A DNA stretch of 64,000 nucleotides, taken from the NCBI RefSeq assembly GCF_965638725.1, contig NC_134949.1, positions 54,898,151 to 54,962,150 of the forward strand, read 5' to 3'. Under the pieces are notes generated by a model, which saw nothing but the letters and a program-made list of their open reading frames with translations, was not told where the DNA came from and did not search any database. The stretch's first letter is position 1, and each line of letters opens with the position of its first letter. This DNA is from Aptenodytes patagonicus. Lineage: Eukaryota; Chordata; Aves; Sphenisciformes; Spheniscidae. This document shows positions 12,301 through 24,200 of this stretch, piece by piece. Made by a program: the position numbers and the translations under genes.

Positions 12301-15227
12301 GCAGTCACTTTTGAAATAGGGAGGTTTGAGTAATCACTTAAAGCTGTGGTTTCACAGACTGCTGAGATCTCCTAAGGGCTTCCTGCTACTGAAGGAGAAA
12401 GTCTCTTTTCCTTCGTCCTTGGTCCTGCCTCCCCCACTCCAAACTCTGCCACTTTGGTCCCTGCTCCTAGCTAGTGTTTTCCTCCATCCCTTAAACTGGC
12501 TCTGATGCTCAAAAAAATCTTGTGTGAGCTGACTTAACTCATTAACCCAGCAGAAAACCATCTCATTCTTTTTGCTGGGTTCGCTTCCCATCAGATTAGT
12601 GTGTTAAACCAGGTCACGGCAGGGACTGAACATCAGAGGGATATAAGTGGAAAGAACACACAGCAAGGAATGTGGCAGGAGGAGACAAGGGAGGATAGAA
12701 AGTGGCTGTTAAATGGCTCATCACATCGTATGAAAAATCTGTGGGGATGAGGAATATGCTAATCCATTATTTAGTACAGATCCTGAAGTAATTAAGCTCT
12801 AACAAATGCTCTTGTGTGGGTTCTGTATGGCTCTTCTCAAGTGTTTCTAGGAAGGCATCCCTGCTCTTCTTTGTTCTTGGCTGTTTCTTTTATGTATATT
12901 ACCAAGCAAGTCTACCAGGTTTAAAGACTAAACTAAATGGACGAGAAACAATACCCCAACTTTCTGCAGTGGTCTTCTGTGTTTGTCCGGACTTTGGTTA
13001 TCTAAAGCAGTGTTACACCCCTCCAATTCTTTTTCCGAGTTTGAAAGTCCCCTGAAATCACAATTATCCAACAGGGTTCCACAGCTCCCATGTCAACTGG
13101 ATAAATCTCATTATAGGGCCTTTAATCCCAATCCCTGGGATGAATACCACGCACAGATGTTTTGCAATAAGCAGCTATGAATGAGAGTTATGTGGCAGCC
13201 TGCTCAATCTACAGCTTACTCACAGACATCAGGCAAACCCTCCTGCCTTGCTTCTATGCACCATTTACAGACCACAAGGAAATGGCGCTTATGGACATCA
13301 GAAAAAAACTGGAATCAATCCCACTGACTGGCATGGTGAGTGTTTCGACACAAACAAGGCTATTTTTAGTGAATGAAGTGGAAAGGCTCAGAGTTTTAGG
13401 CAAATTTTTCTCAAGTTGCCAGTCCTCACAGCTGCCAGCCCCATGTCACACCCCTATGCACAGGCATACTGCCAGCCAGATGAGAGGAGGTGGGGCAAGA
13501 AAGCATGAAGGGCTGAGAAGTACTAAAAGGCCCAGAATACTTGCTGTTAACCAGAAAATACTACTAATTTTAGAGTCCATTTACCATTTTCATTCTAAAG
13601 TTTTCATGAATAATTTTTTTTTAAATCCAGCACCGGGAAATGTGCCCATGTGGACTTATCATTCACATATGAATAAACTCAATCCCAAAGGTAGCATTAT
13701 AAAAACAACCATGACAGAGGGTACATTAAGGAAAAAATATCTCAAAACTCATCCCTCCTCTGCGTACTTTCACTCTGCTACCAGTCCTTGTACCGTGCAA
13801 AACAGACTTTTCATCCAACCCACTACGGTTGACCTTCTGTAACTAATGTAGTCCTGGAAATACCATGGCATCAGCGGTGGAAATTCGTGTTTGGTTCTTC
13901 AGCACTGAACAGAATAGGGGAAGAAATTTCAAGCTGTGGATAAACATTAAAAGTCAACATCACCCTCACAGCCCTTCCAACAGAAATTACTACCCCCCAG
14001 GTGGGCTGAGTGAGTGGAAAGTCTGTCTGGACTTCACCTTCCTTAAGTACAAAACCCTGTAGCTTTGCTTAAACTTTGGATGACAGCGGGACTAAGTGGA
14101 ACTGTTGGACTTTGCACAAACATGTGTTCTTCATATAACTCCTCCAGGGACAAATGCCTCCAGAGAGAGGCAGAGCACATAAAGGGATCCATGGCAGCTT
14201 CCCTCACCACAAGTACACTCAACAGAGCTTATCTGACTACATCATGTTTCAAACTATCATCTCTGAAACTAGATCTAAAACTCCAAATCATGCAATTTGT
14301 CAACCAGCCCAGTCATCTGAAATGCCTATCTGCATGTTTTGCAAAGTGTTACAGGGGTCACTTCAGTTTTACACACCCTTAGCACACAGTCTTGGCACTA
14401 GTTTCCCCTTTTACTGTTGTTTATTTACTGTATTTATGTCACAAACAGGAAGCAACAATTTACAGGAACTATTATTGTTGGATTAAATTCAGCCACAAGC
14501 TTTCCAAAAGTAATACGCTCAAAAAAGTTTGTTTTGCTTATCTACAGGAAACATCTTGAGTAATACTATGGTAATCACAGGCACCAAAGAACTAAACACC
14601 AAGTAAACAAGGACAAAAAAACATGTTTCAACCCGTTCTTTTCAGCAAAACAAGGAAATACAGGTTTCAGGAAAATAAAATGTCTCATTGCCCTCCAGTG
14701 AAAGCACTTTGTTAAATCTGGGGCTACGTTTGCCTCCGAGATTAGAAGTAGGCAATGGGGTAGTCTGATGCTGACAGCACTTAGCACCAGTATGATGACT
14801 TGCCTGCATGCCTGAGAAGAGAACACAACTCCTGAACACTCTGAACTGGGTATCTGAAAGTATGGCTGACACCAGTATACATGGGCACAATACTTCTTGT
14901 GCTTAAAGCTGGTGCCCTCCTCCTTCTCACCCTGACCCTATGTCTGCTTACTCAGCTGTACTGCAGAACCTGACAGGTAGAAAGCCACCTTCTTTTGGAA
15001 CAAAAACACCACCTTCTGGACAATCTGAGTTAAGCTATAGGGAAAATGAATACTATTGCTCTGCACTGTTCATTTGGACAGTATCTCACGGTATTGATTT
15101 CTTAACTACTATTCTGACTGACTTAATCCTAAGGCTCTTCAAAATAGAGCCTGTTAAACTCTAGTGATTCTTTCCCAGTGGCATTCAGGACAGAGATGTA
15201 AACAGACAAGAAAAAGTCATAGCATAC

Positions 15228-15294
15228 CTTAGTACCTAGTTTTAGCTGGTGTGCAACAAGATCACAGGAGTCTGCGCTGTCAGAAGTTTGGCTG
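15228..15294 (-). CDS. AGBL3: AGBL3 coding exon (serine-rich segment after the catalytic domain)
   Basis: Acceptor TTTCACAG and donor AAG/GTATGC on the minus strand. The exon encodes a serine- and aspartate-rich stretch (SQTSDSADS), matching the conserved acidic-serine segment that follows the catalytic domain in AGBL3. It enters in phase 2 and leaves in phase 0. It is the last AGBL3 exon I can confirm by similarity. Confidence 0.88.
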
Positions 15295-18200
15295 CTGTGA
15301 AAGACAAGCATTGTTTTGTTTAATTTCCAAATTTGGTGATTGCAAACGGTATTTTGCAGCATTCATTCCAACCATTAGCAGGTGTTTTCTGTAGTAACCC
15401 TAGCTGTAGAGATGTAAATGTGTTTTCCAACATGCCAGTCTTCCAGATCCACAGTTTAATTTTACAGACCTACAGCTAACCTGCAAAAAGTGGGCATCAC
15501 CATCTTAGAGAAAGCTTGGTTATTGAAAGAGATATGATCTATCCAGATGGTATCTCCTGCTTCTACCTAGATTTCTTTTAGTTCTGCCTCACACATCTTC
15601 CCTCTCCTCTCCTAAATCCTCTCACAGAACATCATCCTCTTTGTTCCCAGCGAGCCTTCTCCTAGTTCTCCGATGATACATTAAGATCTTGTGTCTCTTT
15701 TTATTTCCTTGCAGTTCAGCACCAGTTGTGAAGCTCAGCTCTTGACTTCTATACTCTGGGCACCTAAAGCTTGATGAGATAGATCCAACCTATTAATTTT
15801 TCCCCAAAAAAGAAATGTACAAAAGTTTTATTCCCTAATAAATGACCATAGGGCCACAGCTGTTCACACATAAGTGCCCACCTCTCACAAACCACCTGCA
15901 CAACTGATCTTGCAGTCACTCACAGTCTGCACTGGCACAGGAGGAGCTGATCATGTTTAATAGGTGTATCGTCTGGTCAGCGTACAGATTCTTGCACTGC
16001 TATCAATTGCCCTGAACTTAACCCCTTTGGTTAAATAGAATCAGACTAGCATCTTCCATGGTTAATAAAATTAGGTTTACACAAAACCAAAACAATATAC
16101 CTTATATTATGCCAAGATTGCTCTGCAAAATGTAAGGCTGAAAAAAAGCATATTGATTTAAGCGATGCAATAGGCCAAGCTCTATACCAATGCAGTTTCA
16201 TTTCTCCTCAGGAGGGCCACCTGGGGTAGATACAGAGCTCTACTTCCAATGAACTGGCTTGGTTTGGATATAAGATTTGTATGCAATCTTTTAAGGAGTG
16301 TTAAATTAAGGAGTGTGGCTATTAAAAGTCTAATTTTAGTAACATTTCTAACATTTACTCTGGCACTCTTTAAGAGGTGCAGAGAACATATAATAAATTG
16401 TGGCATATCTGAATGGTTCTAAGTTACCTGGAATCCCAGTCTAACACATCAGAATTCAGGACCTTGGAGTTCACCCTGGCTTGCTGTTTCACTACTTTCT
16501 TGTGTTCCTTCAGGCACAGATAATAAGAAACACCACAAATTTAGTTTACTGCTTAAAGAAAGCCATTATCAAATTTATTATTGCTATAACACTATAGAGT
16601 ATTAAGTTTTGTCAAAGTAGGATGAACTGAGGCAGGAGAAAAGGCCTAGGGGGGACTTCTCTTACCAACTTGTTATGAACACAGTAGTTCAAGAGAGCAT
16701 CACAGAAATGCTGTCCTATTGACTCCAAGTCTTTCATATCGAAATGGGTGCTTTGTCTGCAGCCTGCAGTGTCAATAAGAGCAAGACAGAAATGAAAATG
16801 TCAGTCATCCTGCTGACTGCTAGGTATCTGTGATATTTCAGGATGGTGGCTGACGGCAAACTCACATCATCTTTCACTAACAGATGCTAGACAGGTCTAT
16901 GACTGCCGGAGTTTTATACAGATGATATTACAGATCATTATTCTGCCTATATGAACAAATCTATCCACTCAGAGGGGGTTAACTATAATGCATAGTTAAC
17001 TGATTCCCTATTACAAAATTTCCTAAAAATACAACTGGCTTTAGTTACTGCTTTTGATTCGCCATCCACTAGTGTTGTTGTTTCATGATACATATGCAAT
17101 AAAGCTAGCGGTGGCCTGAAAGGTTGCTAGGTGAATGCCTAGTTTTAGTGTTTTTTCAACTCTTATCTTAAATCATTATTCATTTCTACCCAATAAGACA
17201 GAACACTGACAAATGGATGGTAGCTCAAGCTACCATTTTCCATGAAAAACAAAAAGTAAAGGTCTTGTTTGATGATTCCTACTAAATAGCTACAGGGAAT
17301 TGTCTCACCCAACTTAGAGCCACAGATAGAGGCTTCCAAAGTGTAGCTGTTGTTGATGCCCATCTTCCACATTACCACTCGACCTGTGCCTTCTTTGCTC
17401 TTTCGTACTCTGAAACGGCAGTCTGGGAATGAGAACTTAAAAGACAGGTAGAGGATTAGCCTTTGAAGTAAATAGGAAGATACAATAATTTCATTTTAAC
17501 CCTGCAAGTTTTTTTAAATCTTATCTACCAGGTAAACAATTTTCAGTTTGCACTCTACTTGAATATTGCACAACATAGCTCAGAGCATACTGTTATTACT
17601 GGTATAATGGAGATGTAGGTGAAACAACAGCCCTTTGATTAAAAGTTTATTATATTTTAAGGATTTCTGAGACATCTGCAAATAATTTTTTATATGGCTG
17701 TACTTACTGTTTCTAAATGATCCTATATAGACAGCTGACCAGCTGAGTTACCACAAATCCTGTTATATACCAACATGCGTATTTACTAAAAAGTTGGAAT
17801 AGCTCTTCTCTCATGAGTTAATAGACCAACAGTTTGACGCAACCAATCTGGAACTCACAACCACCTCATGACTGATATCTGAGGAAAACAGAATTAGCTG
17901 CAAGTATGCAATGACATCTAGTAGGTTAGTTTGTGTGTTGTTTTATTCCTGAGCCTTTGCAACCTTTCTGATTCAAAAGAAGCTTAATGCAGTCAGATTT
18001 TGCTGGAAAATGACAAATTTTAAAAGCCATCATTTCCTACTAAACTTTTTTTTTTCTCCTAATTGAAATATCTTACACAAATATGGCGATTTTGACACAA
18101 TTTTCAACAGAAGTTTTCAAAAGGATTCAATCTGGAGAAACATTTTTCTTCTTTAGTTTCTTATTTGCTTACTTGTTTGATTTTAATTCTCCAATATATT

Positions 18201-21200
18201 TTAAAGCTGCATTTAATATATGAGTATACAATATTTAATGTTAGTTTTTGACATTATTAAAACAATGTTACTTTGAGACTCTGTTTTTTTTCTTTCTTTT
18301 AAAAAAATCTTTAAAAAATGCTAACTTTATGTCCCAATTCACCATGATACATTTTAGAGTGCTGGAATTTCAAAGGAGTTAAAATTTCATATTCCTACCA
18401 TTTCTAGTTTTAGCCAATTAAAGATTATTTTACTGGGTGAAGTGCGGTCTTTTAGTAAATGTCATACCTTAACAAAAAATTAGGGATCCCAGATGGTGCT
18501 TGAATTTTTAGGTGTGAGTTTCTAGCCAGACATTTGCTTACCTTATCTGGGCAGCTCTTGCTCAGCATGAGTGGGAAGACATGTGGATGCACATATGGTG
18601 CTTTTGCTTGCTGTTTTCTCTCACAACCATACACGAAGACATTTTGTTTCCTATTGTGACCGTGGATGTCACAATACAGAAAAACATCACGTTCCCCCAT
18701 CACTCTGTAATACGGGATGACATAGAATACTTTATTAGAAGTGTTTTTTTTTCCTCCACCTCAGAAATAAGTCTGAGCTAATACGTTACACTGAAGCTCA
18801 TGTATAACCTAAAGAGCAAGAAATCAATACAAGTTTCATACTCTGAGCTCTAAGTTAAACCTTTAGTGTGCTAGATTAGAGCCAAACTGCTCCGTTCCCT
18901 CCAGAATAAAACACTTGTCACTGCACAGAAATAAGGTATGAGCGTATGCATCATCAGCCTTTGTCCATGTGTTTGTTCTCTCAGGCTCAGTTATATACAT
19001 CCAGCTCTGTAGATGTGTACATGAGCACGTTGTACAGCTGAAACCCGCTATTCTTATCTGCTGTGCTTTCACTATTGTACGTGTTGAATAATACATGCTG
19101 TACAATTATGAGACTGAAGCATAAATGGCAGTGAATACTCTTTCCTTTATCAAACTGCAGACATCAATTTTTATGATGTGTCAAGATTCTGCAATGTATT
19201 ATTGCTTAACTAACTTTTTAAAGAAAATTTGCAGGTAGACACATTGGGATTTAGCAACCCACAACCCCAACGCCCAATTTGTGTCGAAGCAGAGCTCTAC
19301 AGGGAAGATCTGATGGTACCACAGCTTGTCACCTGGGGCTTTACTCTGGGCAGGAGTTGGAAATCCACAGTGGAACTAAGAAGGAAGCAGTAATAAACAT
19401 ATCTGTCTCAGCTGACGATAGCTGAATATAAGGCTGAAGGTCAGTAGCACTTCAGCAGACATAATTAATATTAATTACAGGGCACTCACAAGTGCAGGCT
19501 GACTCCATACAGTAAGACAGAGAGAGGAATTCTCATGGAAAAGAAGGAGAGGCACAGTGCTCATCCCCTGTAAGCAAGGGATCTACATGCCGAAACGTTC
19601 ATTTGAAAGAACACAGATCTTATTTAAAACAGGCTGTAACTAGATGAAAAACGTTAAATATACTAATTCTGACACTGGCTTTTTGCACAAGAGTCTTGTT
19701 TGTATTAATTTGTTACAGAAGTTAAACCAGAGGGATTTAGTTTACTAGCTAAAGGTTTATTTTAATACCTGAAGGTTTAGTTTTATATCCAGAGTATCAA
19801 TGTCTCTGTGACTGGAAGTCTGCATAAGAAATCAAACGTATTTGTAGCAAAACATACAGCAAACTTGGCAATCTTTGCTGCCAAATGGACATCTGGGATC
19901 TATTCTGAACCTAACTTCATTCTGGGACGTGCTTGTATGCCAGAAAAGAAGAAAATGAGAGAAATAAGCAATTTGATAAGTAGATTTTGGCAGAGGATAG
20001 TGGGGAGAAATACGCTGAAAATATTTTGATGAAAACTCTTTTACTTTGGAGATATAACTTATTACCAGGAATGAAGAAAGGATATTAAAGGAAAACCTGC
20101 ACAATAGTGAAGAAAAAAACAACCCACTCTGAAATGCAACTGAACGTAAACAAAACAGTCAGAAAGGCTTGGGTACAGGGCAAAGATGTAAACAATAACA
20201 GAACAACAAGGGACAGAGAAGTCACACTAACAAAGAGACAGTGGAAAGGAAAATCATCTATTCTAAAGGGAAAATGAGGTTACCTTTTGATCATGTTTCG
20301 GGTATACCAGATGGAAGGATAACATTTCTTCATGTTAGATCTGTATTTGCGGTTCAAGTCCTGACCTGTTAAAGAACAGCGGTGATTTCCCACAATCACA
20401 CCATCTGGATTCAACATGGGTACCACTTTGAAGACAAAATTGTCCCGCAGGAGTTGAGCTTTGCCTGAATCGCCAAGAATGTAATCCAGAAAGCCCTTCA
20501 TTATCCAGGAACTGTTAGTTTCTCCTGGATGCACCCTCGCGGTTAGTATCACAGCCTTCCTCTCGGTGCCCTTGCCACTTTTGGGGGGGTTGGTGATAGT
20601 TAAAACATACACTATGTTTCCTGCCAGTGAATGGCACAAGATGTGAATCTTGCAGAATCTGGACTTCACTGGGTCTTTAGAGATGGCCACCAGGTACTCT
20701 TGCAAGTTGGAGTAGGTGTAAGGATAGCAGTGGGCAAAGTAGCAGGTGTCTTGGTCATGAGGGAACTGGAATGTCCAAGTGAGTGAGAAATACTGACGTC
20801 CACCTTGGCCTGCGTTGTTTTTGTAATATTTGATTTCATTTCCAGTCCTTTGCCAGCCAACCTTGTGTTTCTTAGCATTGGCTTCTGAGTACAACAGTGG
20901 CCTCAAGCCACGTTTATATAAGCTGTTACGCTTGGTAAAGTTGACAATAGTGAAGCGATACGGCATCCCTGCCTGTGTATTGCTTACTTGGAAGTAGTAC
21001 CACTGCGTGTGTCTGCTTGTGTAGAGGTCGGTGCGCAGGGTCAGCTGGTACTCAAATTCATTGCTGGTAGGCAGAAAGAAGACAAACAGTTGTGATGCTG
21101 GTTAGCAATGTAATATGATGCAGGGTCAAATAATGCGGACTGCCATGAAAAAGCATCCCACAGTGAATCAGGTGCAAATCCCATTTACACTGTCAAAGTC

Positions 21201-24200
21201 TATGCAGCTGCCAGGAAAAGATGCCTAATCACACTGAGTGTGTCAATAATGCAACTGCTGTCTTCATTGGGACTTTTAATAGTAACTAGGACTTCTAAAA
21301 ACGTTCTCCACACTATGCTTTCAAAGGAGGTGCTTAAGAAAAGGTGTTCAGTTTGTGTGGGTGATTATCACTTACAGAAAACGTTCAGTGCTATGGAATG
21401 GCTATCAGACCATTTCATGTGAAGGCTACCTGAAACTACTTTTGAAGCTTACTCAAATGTAAAACAAGTTACAAACCCAGAGTAACACATCCTGCTCAGA
21501 AACTGATAGCAGGCTGCTGATAGTAACAACTCTGATAATAACTCCATCTTAATAAAAGAAAAAAAGATTAGAAACTTACACTTTGACCACCTTCTGCAAA
21601 TTCCCACTCTCAAATCGTGCTTCAAAGATCAGTGTGTTGTCCCCTTTCTGATGGAGGATCTGCTTCAGGGGGCAGAGACCTCTCACTTGGGAATACATAA
21701 AGTGGGAGTTTTTCTTAGCTAGGGGAAGGAGCAGAACAGATGTCTTTCATTTCAGTCTGAGCCATTTTAGGGAATACCTGCATCCTTCTGAAAATTCCTT
21801 CTAGAAACAGACAACTGCATGGAGCTGAACTTCAAAGCATATCTTAGGTATGTGTAAAAGAAATTATACAAAGATTTTGCTGCCCACTCCCACTTAACCT
21901 TATGGATTTCAGCCAGCCTAAGATCTGACTCTGTCTTGGAGGTGCCTGTGTCTCTCTGCACGAGCAAAGGGCAATTCATACTCTGTACTTAGGCAGAGCA
22001 ATTGAGTTAGGTGGAAAGCTCTTTTCACCAGTCAAATGGACAACTTCTCTACTTAGAAATCATATGTAGCTGACAACTCTTGCCATCAGTTTGTTTTTAC
22101 ATCTCTGTATTCAATTATTCTAGTCTAGAAGTAAAAAAAGGTGATGTCCAGACCCAGCAGCAATCACTTCTGTGTTGCAAATGATGTTTTCACATCACAT
22201 TTAGCATGCAGTTTGAGCCCATATCTCCTTTTGCTCTCTTCTGCTACTTTTTCATCAGACGAGAGGCTCACAGAGGCATAACTGAACTTTTTACTACAAT
22301 CTTCGTTACCATAGTTCATTAAAGACCAGAACTTCTAGATTTGCCATCAGCAAGAATTTACTTTTTCGGTTGGGAAGTTGTTTCGGTTCCAGAATATCCT
22401 TGGCATAATTTTAACGGTCAAGGATCCTCCCTTTACAGAACCAAGGCAAGAACTATTTTTAACGTTTATTTGCTTTCTCTGCATAGGTGTCAATATGGTG
22501 GCAAAGGTGTGGCAAACTGGGATAATCAAAACTTCCTGTCATCTCCAAACCGTACCCACAAAATAGAGAGAGAGGATGCGTCTCTTCTGCATAAAGCTGG
22601 GAGCCCAGAGATCCTGCTTCAGGGTCAGTGTAGCCGTGCTGGTGACTCTGGCCGACCTCAGCAGCACGAGCTGTGCTCTGACACTTGGATTAGGGCCAGC
22701 TCATGGAAAATGAGGGCAGGTGAAAACTGCAGGTATTCCAGGCTGAAACTATTCTGTGAGACTGTGGGTTTCACACTGCCAATATTGAACTGCCAATATT
22801 CTCTTGTATTCTTGCTCTATCTCCTTACTGCTTGTCGTGGTTTAACCCCAGTTGGCAACTAAGCACCACACAGCTGCTCACTCACCCTCCCTGGTGGGAT
22901 GGGGGAGAGAATCAGAAGAGTAAAAGTGAGAAAACTCATGGGTTGAGATAAAGGCAGTTTAATAGCTAAAGCAAAAGCTGCATGTGCAAGCAAAGCAAAA
23001 CAAGGAATTCATTCACTACTTCCCATCGGCAGGCAGGTGTTCAGCCATCTCCAGGAAAGCAGGGCTCCATCACGCGTGATGGCTACTTGGGAAGACAAAC
23101 ACCGTAACTCCGAATGTCTCCCCCTTCCTTCTTCTTCCCCCAGCTTTATATGCTGAGCATGACGTCATATGGTATGGAATATCCCTTTGGTCAGCTGGGG
23201 TCAGCTGTCCCAGCTGTGTCCCCTCCCAACTTCTTATGCACCCCCAGCCTGCTCGCTGGTGGGGTGGGGTGAGAAGCAGAAAAAGGCCTTGACTCTGTGT
23301 AAGCACCGCTCAGCAGTAATGAAAGCATCCCTGTATTATCAACACTGTTTTCAGCACAAATCCAAAACATAGCCCCATACTAGCTACTATGAAGAAAATT
23401 AACTATCCCAGCCAAAACCAGCACACTTTTGGATCCTTCTGAGGAGAAACTGCCTCCTTACCACGCTGCCAATAAGGGGGACTGACCCTGTACCATACAG
23501 CAGGGTTAGAGCTGCACAGCAGCCTCTGTTCAGATCAGAGTTGTGTCTGCCCTTGCTTGACTGGGGCTGTGCTAGAGATTTATCCTGCAGCAGTCTGTCT
23601 TATTCTCTCCTGTAGTGTTATTAAAGCTCTGACAGTACTACTCAGAGAAGTCATGTAAAGCCAAGATTCCTATAAGTCGTTTTTTTCATTCCTTGAATCA
23701 CTGTTGCCATATGCAAAAGGTGCCATATTCAGTGTATTGTTCTCCATGATTGGTTACTACAGACCCATAGGGGGTTTCATTAGAGAAAGGCTGTTAGCTT
23801 TGCTGGCTGGGATACCCACTTGAATAATTACTTTCTGAATTTAGCTGAAATTCCATTCACAGTTCCTCTACCCTTCCCTTCGTCTTCATGCTCTTCCTTA
23901 ACATTAAGGAAGAAAAATATTTCAGTAGTTAATCCAGTAAAACTGTTTCTGGAAACATCTGTATTAGTCAAATGCTATAGAATGAAATGCACAAATAAAA
24001 TCTGAGATCTTTATCATGGTATTTTGATGTTTCTGCACGGGAGTCACCATTGGATTTTGTTTTTCTCTCCCAAATCAGATTTTAGGAGGGCCTGTAGGAA
24101 CTCAGCAGCAGGTAGTTCCCAGACAGGCAGTAACTCCCAGCTCCTGCTGAATTCAAATTCAGTGGGAATCAGGAGTGCCGCTGCTGTCTCCCACAGGATT

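Larger units (their letters stand above)
4189..15227. other. Probable AGBL3 3' region or intergenic DNA, no firm exon
   Basis: If AGBL3 has a C-terminal region of the length usual in the family (roughly 300 residues beyond the last exon confirmed here), its remaining exons should lie in or below this stretch on the minus strand. I see only weak candidates: 9,090-9,329, 7,922-8,111, 3,927-4,188 and 3,044-3,303. The rest is A+T-rich non-coding DNA with homopolymer runs, for example a T/C tract at about 9,998-10,024. No tRNA or other structured RNA was recognised. Confidence 0.4.
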
